Below, in pieces: positions 8,358-16,167 of a stretch of DNA of 64,000 nt (the stretch's first letter is position 1; the number at the start of each line of letters is the position of its first letter). The notes beneath the pieces are model-generated. The model was given only the letters and a program-made list of their open reading frames with translations, did not search any database and was not told the DNA's origin. The stretch is from Sporomusa sp. KB1 (GTDB lineage: Bacteria > Bacillota > Negativicutes > Sporomusales > Sporomusaceae): contig NZ_VLKC01000002.1 of NCBI RefSeq assembly GCF_007830295.1, positions 3,412,770 through 3,476,769 of the forward strand, written 5' to 3'. A program made the position numbers and the translations under genes.

Positions 8358-9905
8358 ATGAATAAATTAACAAATGCCATTGGTCGTGATCTGCCGGAAT
8401 CTATTGAAGGATATGGTAAGGTGCGGCCTTTTGCCGGTGCTTTTGCCACACTGCCTGATATGCCGCGCCAGGCACCAAAGGTAAAACGGGCGTTGCCTGG
8501 TGAGCAAAAACTGGTAGAAAATATAGAGACAGTATTTAAACGAATCCCGATAAAAGATGACATGACACTCTCTTTCCACCATCATTTACGAAATGGCGAT
8601 GGCGTTGTCAACCTGGTACTCGCTGTTGCTGCTAAGTTGGGACTTAAGAACTTAACCGTTGCAGTGAGCTCGGTATTTCCTGTACATGCCCCGCTGGTGG
8701 AGTATGCTAAAAATGGTGTGGTTGTAGGGCTTGACACTAACTATATGTCGGGCCCGGTAGCACAAGCCGTGTCCAATGGTGTATTTCCCCGGCCTGTAGT
8801 GATGCGGACCCACGGTGGTCGTGCGCGAGCGATAGAATGTGGGCAACTAAAAATTGATGTAGCCTTTATTGCTGCTCCTGCTGCTGACGATTATGGCAAT
8901 GTAAATGGCGTGGAAGGTCCTGCTGCCTGCGGTTCACTCGGCTATGCTATTCCTGATGCCCAGTATGCCGACCATGTTGTCGCTATTACAGATCATTTGA
9001 TGCCTTATCCGCTATCCCCTGTTTCTATTCCACAAACGCGTGTCGACTATGTTGTTAAAGTAGATTGTATCGGTGATCCGAAAGGTATTGTTTCCGGTAC
9101 GACGAAAATCACGCGCGATCCTGTCGGTCTTAAAATTGCAGAAACAACAGCCAAAGTTATTAAAGCCGCTGGTTTGCTTACAGATGACTTTTCCTTCCAG
9201 ACAGGAGCTGGTGGTGCATCCCTCGCAGCTGCCTATTATGTCCGGCAGATGATGGAAGAGGCAGGCGTTACCGGCAGCTTTGCCTTAGGCGGTATAACCG
9301 GCTATATGGTGGAGATGCTGGAGGCTGGGCTCTTTAGAAAACTGATTGATGTGCAGAGCTTTGACCTTGATGCTGTGCGGTCAATAGCGGCCAATCCCAA
9401 ACACTTGGAAGTAGGCGCTGACTATTATGCCAGTCCTTTTACTATGGGAGCTGCTGTAAATAAGCTGGATGTAGTGGTGCTTGGGGCCACTGAGATTGAT
9501 ACAGCTTTTAACGTTAATGTAGTTACTGGTTCTGATGGTGTTGTTATGGGTGGTTCAGGCGGACACAGTGATGCAGCTGCCGGTGCCAAGATGACCATTA
9601 TTGTCACTAATCTGCTGCGTGGTCGTCTGCCGATTATCAAGGGTCAAGTGTTAACGGTGACTACTCCTGGCGAGACAGTAGATGTGCTGGTTACCGAACG
9701 CGGCATAGCTGTTAATCCGAACCGTACCGATCTCTATGAAAAATTTAAGGCGGCAGGTTTGCCGTTAAAAACAGTAGAAGAACTACAGGAACTGGCGGAA
9801 AAAATGGCAGGCATACCTGAAAATATTACTACTGGAGAAAAAATTGTGGCTGTGGTCGAATATCGCGACGGTACTGTGATTGATGTAGTGCGTCAAGCAA
9901 AGTAA
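8358..9905 (+). CDS. citF: Citrate/citramalate lyase alpha subunit (acetyl-ACP:citrate/citramalate CoA-transferase type)
   Basis: A 515-residue member of the CitF CoA-transferase family that swaps the acetyl group on the ACP for the incoming acid. Family segments are MTLSFHHHLRNGDGVVN, HGGRARAIECGQLKIDVAFIAAP and GGITGYMVEMLEAGLF. Length fits (about 510). ATG begins 3 nt after the citE stop and has GGAGG upstream. Confidence 0.94.
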   Translation: MNKLTNAIGRDLPESIEGYGKVRPFAGAFATLPDMPRQAPKVKRALPGEQKLVENIETVFKRIPIKDDMTLSFHHHLRNGDGVVNLVLAVAAKLGLKNLTVAVSSVFPVHAPLVEYAKNGVVVGLDTNYMSGPVAQAVSNGVFPRPVVMRTHGGRARAIECGQLKIDVAFIAAPAADDYGNVNGVEGPAACGSLGYAIPDAQYADHVVAITDHLMPYPLSPVSIPQTRVDYVVKVDCIGDPKGIVSGTTKITRDPVGLKIAETTAKVIKAAGLLTDDFSFQTGAGGASLAAAYYVRQMMEEAGVTGSFALGGITGYMVEMLEAGLFRKLIDVQSFDLDAVRSIAANPKHLEVGADYYASPFTMGAAVNKLDVVVLGATEIDTAFNVNVVTGSDGVVMGGSGGHSDAAAGAKMTIIVTNLLRGRLPIIKGQVLTVTTPGETVDVLVTERGIAVNPNRTDLYEKFKAAGLPLKTVEELQELAEKMAGIPENITTGEKIVAVVEYRDGTVIDVVRQAK

Positions 9906-9934
9906 GTACACTGGCAGTTAAGGAGGCGTGTGGC

Positions 9935-10981
9935 ATGTGGGAAAACTATGATATACGAGAAATTAACCTGGATAGTCCCGGAGAAGTAGAAAGTGTTCGT
10001 GCTTTCCTTGCTGCTTTTGATCTTACTTTTACGGCTACTGTTGACTACACGATTGCTCTTTATCAAAATAATGAAATGATTGCTACCGGCTCGCTGGCGG
10101 GGGAAGTGCTGCGGAATATTGCTGTTGCTCCTCAAATGCAGGGCGAGGGTTTGACCGCTGATGTGGTAAGCCGCCTGATACAGCAAGCCGGGCAGCGCGG
10201 TATTTACCACTACTTTATCTATACGAAACCCAGTGCTGCACCTATGTTTAGTGCATTAGGATTTAAGGAGTTAGCCCGTAGTGAGCCACATGCTATACTA
10301 CTGGAGGCCGGGATAGGCTCAATTGACGAGTATTGCCGGGAAATATCCCGCAAAGTCGAAGGCTTGCCGTCTGGTCCAAGGGCCGTACTAGTAGTCAATT
10401 GTAATCCATTTACATTGGGGCACAAGGCTGTAATCGCTAAAGCAGCCCAAGATAACCAAGCTGTTGTCGTGCTTGTTGTCAGTGAAGAACGCTCGTTGTT
10501 TCCCTTTGCTGTCCGCTTGCGCCTGGTGCGGGAGGGACTGGCTGAATTCAGCAATATTTTAGTGTTGCCTGCCGGTAAATACATTATTTCCGCAGCAACC
10601 TTTCCTGGCTATTTTACGCGTGGAGAAGCTACTGTTATAGCGCAGACACGTCTTGATGCCACAATATTTGCCCGCTACATTGCTCCAGCGCTGGGCGTTA
10701 CCAGGCGTTATGTGGGAGAGGAACCTTATTGCGCAACGACCGGCAGCTATAATGACGCCTTGGCTGATATTCTGCCGCAATATGGGATTGGTCTTGAGAC
10801 TATCCCCCGTATTACTGTTGGTGGCAAGGTTATCAGTGCATCACAGGTACGAGAGTTCATCCGTCAGGATAACTGGCCGGCGATTAAAGAGCTGGTTCCT
10901 GATACTACATACAAGTATCTAATCTCGCCAGAAGCTCAGCCAGTGCTTGCTACTGTTAAAGCGGTGGATTCGCGGCATTGA
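9935..10981 (+). CDS. citC: [Citrate (pro-3S)-lyase] ligase, activates the lyase by acetylating its ACP
   Basis: An N-terminal GNAT-like domain (IAVAPQMQGEGLTADVV, residues ~65-80) is followed by a nucleotidyltransferase fold with VVNCNPFTLGHKAVI, the HxGH-type adenylate-binding site in a relaxed form. It acetylates the thiol of the CitD prosthetic group using acetate and ATP. The length of 348 fits the family. It closes the lyase operon; the prosthetic-group genes citX and citG are not in this cluster and must lie elsewhere or be supplied by a fused homologue. Confidence 0.92.
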   Translation: MWENYDIREINLDSPGEVESVRAFLAAFDLTFTATVDYTIALYQNNEMIATGSLAGEVLRNIAVAPQMQGEGLTADVVSRLIQQAGQRGIYHYFIYTKPSAAPMFSALGFKELARSEPHAILLEAGIGSIDEYCREISRKVEGLPSGPRAVLVVNCNPFTLGHKAVIAKAAQDNQAVVVLVVSEERSLFPFAVRLRLVREGLAEFSNILVLPAGKYIISAATFPGYFTRGEATVIAQTRLDATIFARYIAPALGVTRRYVGEEPYCATTGSYNDALADILPQYGIGLETIPRITVGGKVISASQVREFIRQDNWPAIKELVPDTTYKYLISPEAQPVLATVKAVDSRH

Positions 10982-10992
10982 AAAATAATGCA

Positions 10993-11020
10993 ATGACAGG
11001 TACAATATAGCATATATAAT
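10993..11020 (+). promoter_or_regulatory. Putative sigma-A promoter for malic enzyme and fumarase-type genes
   Basis: ATGACA and TATAAT are separated by 16 bp in the 101-nt gap after citC. The perfect -10 supports a separate start for the malic enzyme, fumarase alpha and beta unit, although the -35 is only moderate. Confidence 0.45.
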
Positions 11021-11082
11021 GTGTAATTTGCTTACTATAGGAGAAAAAGCGAATTGTTACCAAAATAGGGGGCTTATAATAA

Positions 11083-12312
11083 ATGGATATAGGCGAAGCA
11101 GCATTAAAACTTCACCGTGATAATCAAGGAAAATTGGCAGTAACCTCTAAAGTACCATTATCATCCAGGCATGACCTTAGTTTGGCTTATACGCCAGGAG
11201 TTGCAAAACCGTGCATGGAAATAAAAGACAACAAAGAGTTGTCTTTTGAACTTACCTGCCGGGGCAATATGATTGCCGTTGTTTCTGATGGTACCCGCGT
11301 CTTAGGCCTGGGCGACATTGGACCGGAAGCAGCTCTGCCGGTAATGGAAGGCAAATCTGTTTTATTTAAGATGTTTGGTGATATTGATGCTGTACCTATT
11401 TGTCTTGACACCAAAGATCCTGATAAAATCATTGAAACAGTTAAACTTTTGCAGCCTACTTTTGCGGGAATTAATTTGGAGGACTTATCCTCACCAAAGT
11501 GCTATGACATTGAAGATGCGTTGAAAGAACAAATGGATATTCCGGTTTTCCATGACGACCAGCATGGAACAGCTATTGCTGCAGTATCGGCGCTAATGGG
11601 GGCACTGCGGTTTGTGAAAAAAGAGCTGGCAACGGCGAAGATTGTTGTTAATGGTGCTGGCGCTGCCGGTACTGCCATTGGACGTTTGCTGGTTAATGCT
11701 GGTGCAAAAAATGTATTTATGGTTGATGTTCATGGCGCGCTGCACAAAGGTATGACAGGCCTTAACCGTGTTCAGACTGAATTAGCTAAGGTCACTAATC
11801 TAACTAAACTAGAGGGCAATCTGGAATTTGTGTCCAAACATGCAGATGCATTGCTTGGCGTATCGGCTCCAGGGGCCTTTACCAAAGATATTATCCAAAG
11901 CATGAACCCGGATTCTATTGTGATTGCCATGGCCAATCCGATACCAGAAATAAGCTATGAGGATGCCAAAGCTGCCGGAGCCAGAGTAGCTGGGACAGGA
12001 CGCTCTGATGCTCCCAATCAAGTAAATAATGTAACTGTGTTTCCCGGAGTGTTCCGGGGAGCCATTGATGTAAGAGCCCGTCAAATCAATGAAGCTATGA
12101 AGATTGCGGCCGTTAAGGCGATTAGTAGTTTGATTCCTGAGAATGAGCTCAGAGAAGACTATATTGTGCCTGATCCTTTCGATCCACGTATTGCACCTGC
12201 TGTTGCTGCCGCTGTTGCTAAGGCTGCGATGGAGACAGGGGTAGCCCGGATCAAAGTTGATCCTGAAGAAATTCGTAAAAGAACAGCTGAACGGATTAAG
12301 CATAACCGTTAA
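11083..12312 (+). CDS. NAD-dependent malic enzyme (malate dehydrogenase, oxaloacetate-decarboxylating)
   Basis: A 409-residue short-form malic enzyme converting malate to pyruvate and CO2. The family signature SLAYTPGVAKPCMEI is at residues ~29-43, the metal-binding stretch is IPVFHDDQHGTA, and a Rossmann motif VVNGAGAAGTAIG follows. A GGGGG Shine-Dalgarno precedes ATG. It is co-oriented with the hydratase that follows, linking C4/C5 acid metabolism to pyruvate. The NAD rather than NADP preference is assumed from the bacterial short-form family. Confidence 0.93.
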   Translation: MDIGEAALKLHRDNQGKLAVTSKVPLSSRHDLSLAYTPGVAKPCMEIKDNKELSFELTCRGNMIAVVSDGTRVLGLGDIGPEAALPVMEGKSVLFKMFGDIDAVPICLDTKDPDKIIETVKLLQPTFAGINLEDLSSPKCYDIEDALKEQMDIPVFHDDQHGTAIAAVSALMGALRFVKKELATAKIVVNGAGAAGTAIGRLLVNAGAKNVFMVDVHGALHKGMTGLNRVQTELAKVTNLTKLEGNLEFVSKHADALLGVSAPGAFTKDIIQSMNPDSIVIAMANPIPEISYEDAKAAGARVAGTGRSDAPNQVNNVTVFPGVFRGAIDVRARQINEAMKIAAVKAISSLIPENELREDYIVPDPFDPRIAPAVAAAVAKAAMETGVARIKVDPEEIRKRTAERIKHNR

Positions 12313-12325
12313 GTTAGGAGGAAGA

Positions 12326-13171
12326 ATGCGTACAATTGATGCTTCACAAATCACAGAGGCTATTGCCAAGCTTGCTGTCGATGCAAATTATTATTTGTCT
12401 GACGATATGCGCAGTGCATTAGAAACGGCCAAGGAGCAAGAAGAGTCGCCGCTGGGGAAAGCTATTATTGGACAACTGGTAGAAAACGCCTGTATTGCCC
12501 GTGACGAACAAGTTCCTATTTGCCAGGATACGGGGATGGCTGTCATATTTATGGAAATTGGCCAAGACGTTCACATTGCTGGCGGCAGCTTGTCTGATGC
12601 CGTTAATGCGGGAGTGGCTAAGGGCTACACCGAAGGTTATTTAAGAAAATCAGTGGTTTCAGAACCATTGTTTAACCGTAAAAATACCGGCAACAATACG
12701 CCGGCGGTATTACATACCACTATCGTTCCTGGTGATAAAATCAAGATTGTTCTGGCTCCTAAAGGTTTTGGCAGTGAGAATATGAGTGCACTCAAAATGT
12801 ACAAGCCCTCAGATGGCTTGCCGGCAATTAAGAAGTTTCTTGTAGACACTATTTTTAATGCGGGTCCTAATCCCTGTCCGCCAATTGTTGTTGGTATTGG
12901 TATCGGCGGTACGATGGAGAAAGCGGCATTTTTAGCTAAAAAAGCTTTAATTCGTCCTGTCAATCAGCGAAATTCCCATCCTGAATATGCTAAACTTGAA
13001 CAAGAATTCCTAAGTCTAGTCAATCAAACAGGCGTAGGGGCGCAAGGGCTTGGCGGAAGGATAACGGCACTTGCTGTTAATATCGAATACTATCCAACTC
13101 ATATAGCGGGCTTGCCAGTGGCGATCAATATCAATTGTCATGCCACCCGCCATGCTGAAGTTGAGTTATAG
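12326..13171 (+). CDS. Class I fumarase-type hydratase alpha subunit, probable mesaconase
   Basis: A 281-residue N-terminal component of the two-subunit, [4Fe-4S] class I fumarase family. The conserved CIARDEQVPICQDTGMAV carries two of the cluster-region cysteines, and PCPPIVVGIGIGGTME and NRKNTGNNTPAV are typical. In the methylaspartate pathway the equivalent pair hydrates mesaconate to citramalate, and the location after the mutase and lyase genes supports that reading; fumarate hydratase is the alternative. The frame extends upstream into the malic enzyme gene, but ATG 12326 has AGGAGG 7 nt before it. Confidence 0.9.
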   Translation: MRTIDASQITEAIAKLAVDANYYLSDDMRSALETAKEQEESPLGKAIIGQLVENACIARDEQVPICQDTGMAVIFMEIGQDVHIAGGSLSDAVNAGVAKGYTEGYLRKSVVSEPLFNRKNTGNNTPAVLHTTIVPGDKIKIVLAPKGFGSENMSALKMYKPSDGLPAIKKFLVDTIFNAGPNPCPPIVVGIGIGGTMEKAAFLAKKALIRPVNQRNSHPEYAKLEQEFLSLVNQTGVGAQGLGGRITALAVNIEYYPTHIAGLPVAININCHATRHAEVEL

Positions 13172-13184
13172 AGAGGTATTAGAG

Positions 13185-13748
13185 ATGGAAAATACAATAA
13201 AAATTACAACTCCGTTGACCGAGGATAAAGCCCGTAAGCTTAAAGCCGGTGATTTTGTTCTTATTACCGGAACCATTTATACTTCACGGGATGCCGCACA
13301 TAAACGCATGGTGGAAGCCTTGGCCGCAGGTGAAAAGCTTCCGGTTGACTTTAAAGATCAAATTATCTATTATGTTGGCCCAACTCCTGCCAAACCCGGT
13401 CAGGCAATTGGATCAGCAGGACCAACTACCAGTAGTCGTATGGATGCCTATGCGCCGCGCATGCTTGAGGAAGGTTTGCGGGGGATGATCGGCAAAGGCT
13501 ACCGCTCCCCGGCTGTTGTTGAGGCTATGAAAAAACATGGTGCCGTATATTTTGCCGCTACCGGTGGTGCGGCTGCGCTGATTGCCAAAACTATAAAAAA
13601 ATATGAGGTCTTGGCGTATGAGGATCTTGGTCCTGAGGCACTGGCTCGTTTAACTGTGGAAGATTTTCCGGCAATTGTTGTTATTGACAGCGAAGGTCGA
13701 AATTTCTATGAACAAGGTCAAGAAAAATACCGTACGATCAATTGCTAA
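13185..13748 (+). CDS. Class I fumarase-type hydratase beta subunit, probable mesaconase
   Basis: A 187-residue C-terminal component matching the second half of single-chain FumA. Family motifs are LITGTIYTSRDAAHKRM, the glycine/serine-rich GSAGPTTSSRMD (substrate binding) and GAVYFAATGGAAALIAKTI. Together with the alpha subunit it forms the Fe-S hydratase. An upstream ATG at 13140 overlaps the alpha gene; ATG 13185 is preferred because of the AGAGG upstream and the KITTPLTEDKARKL family start. Confidence 0.9.
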   Translation: MENTIKITTPLTEDKARKLKAGDFVLITGTIYTSRDAAHKRMVEALAAGEKLPVDFKDQIIYYVGPTPAKPGQAIGSAGPTTSSRMDAYAPRMLEEGLRGMIGKGYRSPAVVEAMKKHGAVYFAATGGAAALIAKTIKKYEVLAYEDLGPEALARLTVEDFPAIVVIDSEGRNFYEQGQEKYRTINC

Positions 13749-13754
13749 TGAATC

Positions 13755-13793
13755 TTTGGATGCCGCAAAACCAAAGGCTTGGCGGCATCCAAA
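13755..13793 (+). terminator. Hairpin after the fumarase genes
   Basis: The 12-nt arms TTTGGATGCCGC and GCGGCATCCAAA pair perfectly around a 15-nt loop just after the beta-subunit stop. The tail is A-rich rather than U-rich, so it may stabilise the mRNA end more than terminate it. Confidence 0.5.
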
Positions 13794-13811
13794 AAATCCT
13801 TGAAACCCTGC

Positions 13812-13840
13812 TTGACAAACAAATGAAATATCAGTATAAT
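13812..13840 (+). promoter_or_regulatory. Perfect-consensus sigma-A promoter of the tRNA cluster
   Basis: TTGACA and TATAAT are separated by exactly 17 bp, 14 nt before tRNA-Pro. This is the strongest promoter in the window and fits a stable-RNA transcript of tRNA-Pro, tRNA-Gly and tRNA-Arg. Confidence 0.9.
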
Positions 13841-13854
13841 ATATTTTGTGACTA

Positions 13855-13931
13855 CGGGGCGTGGCTCAGTTTGGTAGAGTACCTGGCTTGGGACCAGGGG
13901 GTCGCAGGTTCGAATCCTGCCGCTCCGACCA
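13855..13931 (+). tRNA. tRNA-Pro (TGG)
   Basis: Acceptor arms CGGGGCG and CGCTCCG (one G-T pair), the anticodon loop CTTGGGACC giving TGG, the T-arm GGTTCGAATCC and an encoded ACCA end are all present. Confidence 0.94.
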
Positions 13932-13961
13932 CTTTATCTTAGGATAAAAAAAGTCATTGTT

Positions 13962-14035
13962 GCGGGTGTAGCTCAATGGTAGAGCACTAGCCTTCCAAGC
14001 TAGCTACGAGGGTTCGATTCCCTTCACCCGCTCCA
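13962..14035 (+). tRNA. tRNA-Gly (TCC)
   Basis: The acceptor GCGGGTG pairs with CACCCGC, the anticodon loop CTTCCAA gives TCC, the T-loop is GGTTCGATTCC, and CCA is encoded. It lies 30 nt after tRNA-Pro in the same transcript. Confidence 0.94.
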
Positions 14036-14055
14036 TTTTATGTCTAATAACATAT

Positions 14056-14131
14056 GCGCCTGTAGCTCAGCGGATAGAGCAACCGCCTTCTAAGCGGTTG
14101 GTCGTAGGTTCGATTCCTACCAGGCGTGCCA
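14056..14131 (+). tRNA. tRNA-Arg (TCT), integration target
   Basis: The acceptor GCGCCTG/CAGGCGT (near complete), the anticodon loop CTTCTAA giving TCT, the T-arm GGTTCGATTCC and an encoded GCCA are visible. Its 3' half from the anticodon loop onwards is repeated at three places downstream, marking it as the attB of tandem integrative elements. This copy is the only complete gene. Confidence 0.95.
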
Positions 14132-14138
14132 GAGAAAT
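14087..14138 (+). repeat. att site 1 (tRNA-Arg 3' half), left end of the tandem array
   Basis: The 52 bases from the anticodon stem through GCCAGAGAAAT recur identically at 20135-20186 and over 50 bases at 41037-41086, and with changes at 45685-45735. Integration has regenerated the intact tRNA here. Confidence 0.9.
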
Positions 14139-14139
14139 C

Positions 14140-14169
14140 AAGGCTTCCGAGGAATCGGAAGCCTTTTGT
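14140..14169 (+). terminator. Terminator of the tRNA transcript
   Basis: AAGGCTTCCGA and TCGGAAGCCTT form a perfect 11-bp stem with a GGAA loop, followed by TTGTT. Each downstream att copy is also followed by a hairpin at this position but with different stem sequence. Confidence 0.85.
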
Positions 14170-14179
14170 TATGGTAAAC

Positions 14180-14201
14180 TTGCCGTTTATTTGCCGTTTA
14201 T
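14180..14201. repeat. Tandem 11-bp arm-type repeats next to att 1
   Basis: TTGCCGTTTAT occurs twice head-to-tail without a gap. The same perfect doublet occurs at 20228-20249 and 40901-40922, always within about 140 bp of an att core. This is the layout expected of arm-type binding sites for a tyrosine integrase (inferred). Confidence 0.6.
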
Positions 14202-14254
14202 TTTCAAAAAACACTACAAATAAACACTAAAAATATATAAAGATACAAAAAGTT

Positions 14255-14276
14255 AAGCAGGCTATTTGGCCTGCTT
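14255..14276. terminator. Hairpin at the left edge of element 1
   Basis: AAGCAGGC and GCCTGCTT flank a TATTTG loop. It matches the hairpin found at the integrase 3' ends at 14863 and 20298, so it is probably the original integrase terminator displaced by insertion of the next gene. Confidence 0.5.
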
Positions 14277-14301
14277 TAAAAAACTTTATTTGCTCTTTCC
14301 G

Positions 14302-14799
14302 TTATAGGCTATCATCTTTAAAGTAAGCCTTAATTAATATGAAGAATGCTACTACTCCCAAACCGGTATAAAAAAGAATATTTAATATGTCGCCTTTAGT
14401 GAACCCTATAATCTTCATGTTAGTAAATATCAGCTTCCATGTAGATCGGGGAATGGTATTAATCCAAACAACGCTAGGATCATCTTTGTCATAAATTACT
14501 GGTATTCTACTGGTAAGAGAATACTGGTGATCTAGTTCAATATTATTTGTGAATCCATCATATGTAATTGCATGAATGTGTCTGGTTTCTGTTTGTGTGT
14601 ATTTTTGCCAGAATTTACTTACACGTCCATTTTGGGGTTCATATTCGCTAATAGTTGCGATCGTTTCTACACCGTACTTTTTTAGTTTTATTGCAGTGTG
14701 AATGTTTGTTCCAATGTCTAACAGAAGCGAAAGCATAAAACAAGTTATAAGGAGAAATATAATCCAAAATAGTGCTTTAGATCGTGTTGTATTGTGCAT
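14302..14799 (-). CDS. DUF3592-like membrane protein
   Basis: 165 residues with one N-terminal membrane helix (residues ~10-32, ALFWIIFLLITCFMLSLLLD) and one near the C-terminus (~138-160). Between them is an extracytoplasmic region with the pattern of DUF3592 proteins: a variable beta domain, then RIPVIYDKDDPSVVWI. No enzymatic motif is seen. It lies between two copies of the integrase-terminator hairpin (14255 and 14863), suggesting insertion between the att site and the integrase. Weak Shine-Dalgarno GGGG about 13 nt upstream. Confidence 0.65.
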   Translation of the reverse strand: MHNTTRSKALFWIIFLLITCFMLSLLLDIGTNIHTAIKLKKYGVETIATISEYEPQNGRVSKFWQKYTQTETRHIHAITYDGFTNNIELDHQYSLTSRIPVIYDKDDPSVVWINTIPRSTWKLIFTNMKIIGFTKGDILNILFYTGLGVVAFFILIKAYFKDDSL

Positions 14800-14862
14800 T
14801 TTTTCAAACTAACCCCTTCCAAATAGAGTCAGAATTATTATATCATTTTATAATAGATATCG

Positions 14863-14891
14863 AAAAAGCAGGCTATTTTGCCTGCTTTTTT
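14863..14891. terminator. Bidirectional terminator at the integrase 3' end
   Basis: AAAAAGCAGGC and GCCTGCTTTTT flank TATTTT, with T-runs on both strands. The minus-strand integrase stop codon in the restored frame lies inside the stem. Confidence 0.75.
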
Positions 14892-15645
14892 TGTTTCTCC
14901 AATATCTCTTTTCCTTTAGCTTTACTATCTGCTAATATGCCTGCCATTATATCGATTGTATTACGTGAGCGTAAATATCGGTAGTGGTAGAAGTTCGGGC
15001 GTGTCCTAGTTTACCGGATACTGTGCGAACGTCTACGCCGCTTTTGATTAAGAAGCTGGCCGCCATGTGCCTAAAGCTATGCGGCGATATGTGTGGCAAG
15101 TTATTTGCTTCTGTAAATTTACTAAGCCAATTATTCAATGTGTCGGGGTGCATTGCTTTACCGTTCCAGGTACAGAATAAAAAATCGTTTTCCGGTTCTT
15201 CTGCGCCTTCCCATTTCCCGCCCTTTTCTATTGTGCCACCTAGTTTTAGCCTTTTTGCAGCTTGTTCTGCCTTATGGCGTTTCAATATAGCCATAACAGT
15301 GGGCGGGGCTGATACTATACGGCTGGATAATTCGGTTTTTGGTTCTTTAAGGGTTAGCCCTTCACCTGATATATATTGTAGGGTATGGCGTATTTTTAAT
15401 ATATTTCGGTCAATGTCTATTGAATTCCATTTAAGGGCGAATAATTCTCCGCGTCTCATGCCTGTTGATAGTGCCAGCAGTATTAGCGCTTGATACTTTG
15501 TTTCTTCGGCGTCTAGTTTGGCCAGAAATTCAGATAGTGTCTGTTCATTATATACGGTAATATGTGGTGATGTGGCTTTTGGTGTGTCGGTACGTTCGCA
15601 AGGATTAGCAGAGCATAGGCCCCACTTTATAGCGCAGATGAGCCA
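14873..15645 (-). pseudogene. Tyrosine site-specific integrase, truncated and frameshifted (element 1)
   Basis: The catalytic half is well preserved: TGMRRGELFALKW (first Arg), PHSFRHMAA (H-x-x-R), LGHARTSTTTDIYAH (second His and the nucleophile Tyr). The arm-binding and most of the core-binding domain are missing: homology starts only at AIKWGLCSANPCERTD, about 15640, and upstream codons are unrelated. At the 3' end a shift near 14950 separates the stop after HVIQSI from the natural tail MAGILADSKAKGKEI, which ends at the hairpin. An open frame continues to 15867 but is not integrase. The element therefore cannot excise with its own enzyme. Confidence 0.85.
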
Positions 15646-15653
15646 CCGGGAAA

Positions 15654-15671
15654 GGGGAGGGAAACCTCCCC
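15654..15671. other. GNRA-type hairpin at the integrase breakpoint
   Basis: GGGGAGG, GAAA and CCTCCCC form a perfect 7-bp stem with a GAAA tetraloop exactly where integrase homology ends. It may mark a recombination junction; no function is assigned. Confidence 0.4.
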
Positions 15672-15709
15672 AACTTCCTTGGAGATAGTATATCACCTCT
15701 TTTGATAAA

Positions 15710-15871
15710 ATGAAATGGCTTAACACGGAAGTATTATTTATTGTGGTGGCCGCTCTATATTTTTCCTCTCGGAAACCAGTGGGTGGACTCGAAATGACAG
15801 CCGATGTATTGATGGTGATCGCCTTGATATTGATTGTAGTAAAACATATTGTGTATAGGTGGTACAAATGA
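15710..15871 (+). CDS. Small membrane protein, phage-like
   Basis: An ATG-initiated 53-residue frame with two hydrophobic segments (EVLFIVVAALYF and LMVIALILIVV) separated by a short charged loop. It ends in ATGA, overlapping the start of the next gene, a common arrangement of small phage genes. The Shine-Dalgarno is poor, so confidence is moderate. It resembles in layout the single-helix gene at 52682, which is likewise near an identical terminator. Confidence 0.5.
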   Translation: MKWLNTEVLFIVVAALYFSSRKPVGGLEMTADVLMVIALILIVVKHIVYRWYK

Positions 15872-16077
15872 AATACGAATTCGAATCGGAAAAAGATTTA
15901 ATCCTGTTTATTATTGATAATATAGTCACGACACGCGAAGCTATGGAGATACTCGGCTGCTCCCGGCAAAACATTGATGATTTGATTAAACGCGGGAAGC
16001 TGACACCGGTTAAGAAGTGGGACAGAGATAAACTGTTCTGGAAGTCAGATATAATGAAAAGGATAAAGCCGATATAA
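15868..16077 (+). CDS. Helix-turn-helix protein (excisionase/MerR-like DNA-binding)
   Basis: 69 residues with a helix-turn-helix, TTREAMEILGCSRQNIDDLIKRGKLTPVKK, typical of the excisionase-type HTH_17 fold in which the last strand reads a winged segment. The frame opens at GTG 15859, but ATG 15868 has AGGTGG 5 nt upstream and overlaps the preceding stop. It may control or assist recombination of the element; the integrase beside it is broken. Confidence 0.65.
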   Translation: MKYEFESEKDLILFIIDNIVTTREAMEILGCSRQNIDDLIKRGKLTPVKKWDRDKLFWKSDIMKRIKPI

Positions 16078-16082
16078 GTAGC

Positions 16083-16113
16083 AAAGCCCCTGGCGTGTGC
16101 CGGGGGCTTATTT
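16083..16113. terminator. Rho-independent terminator, same family as at 52793
   Basis: AAGCCCCTGGC and GCCGGGGGCTT pair around GTGT, then a T-rich tract follows. A near-identical hairpin ends the small-gene run at 52793-52822. Confidence 0.8.
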
Positions 16114-16167
16114 CTTCTGTCAGCCTACTTTGGTTTCAGAAGGAAGTTTTTTATTTAATTTTGAAAT

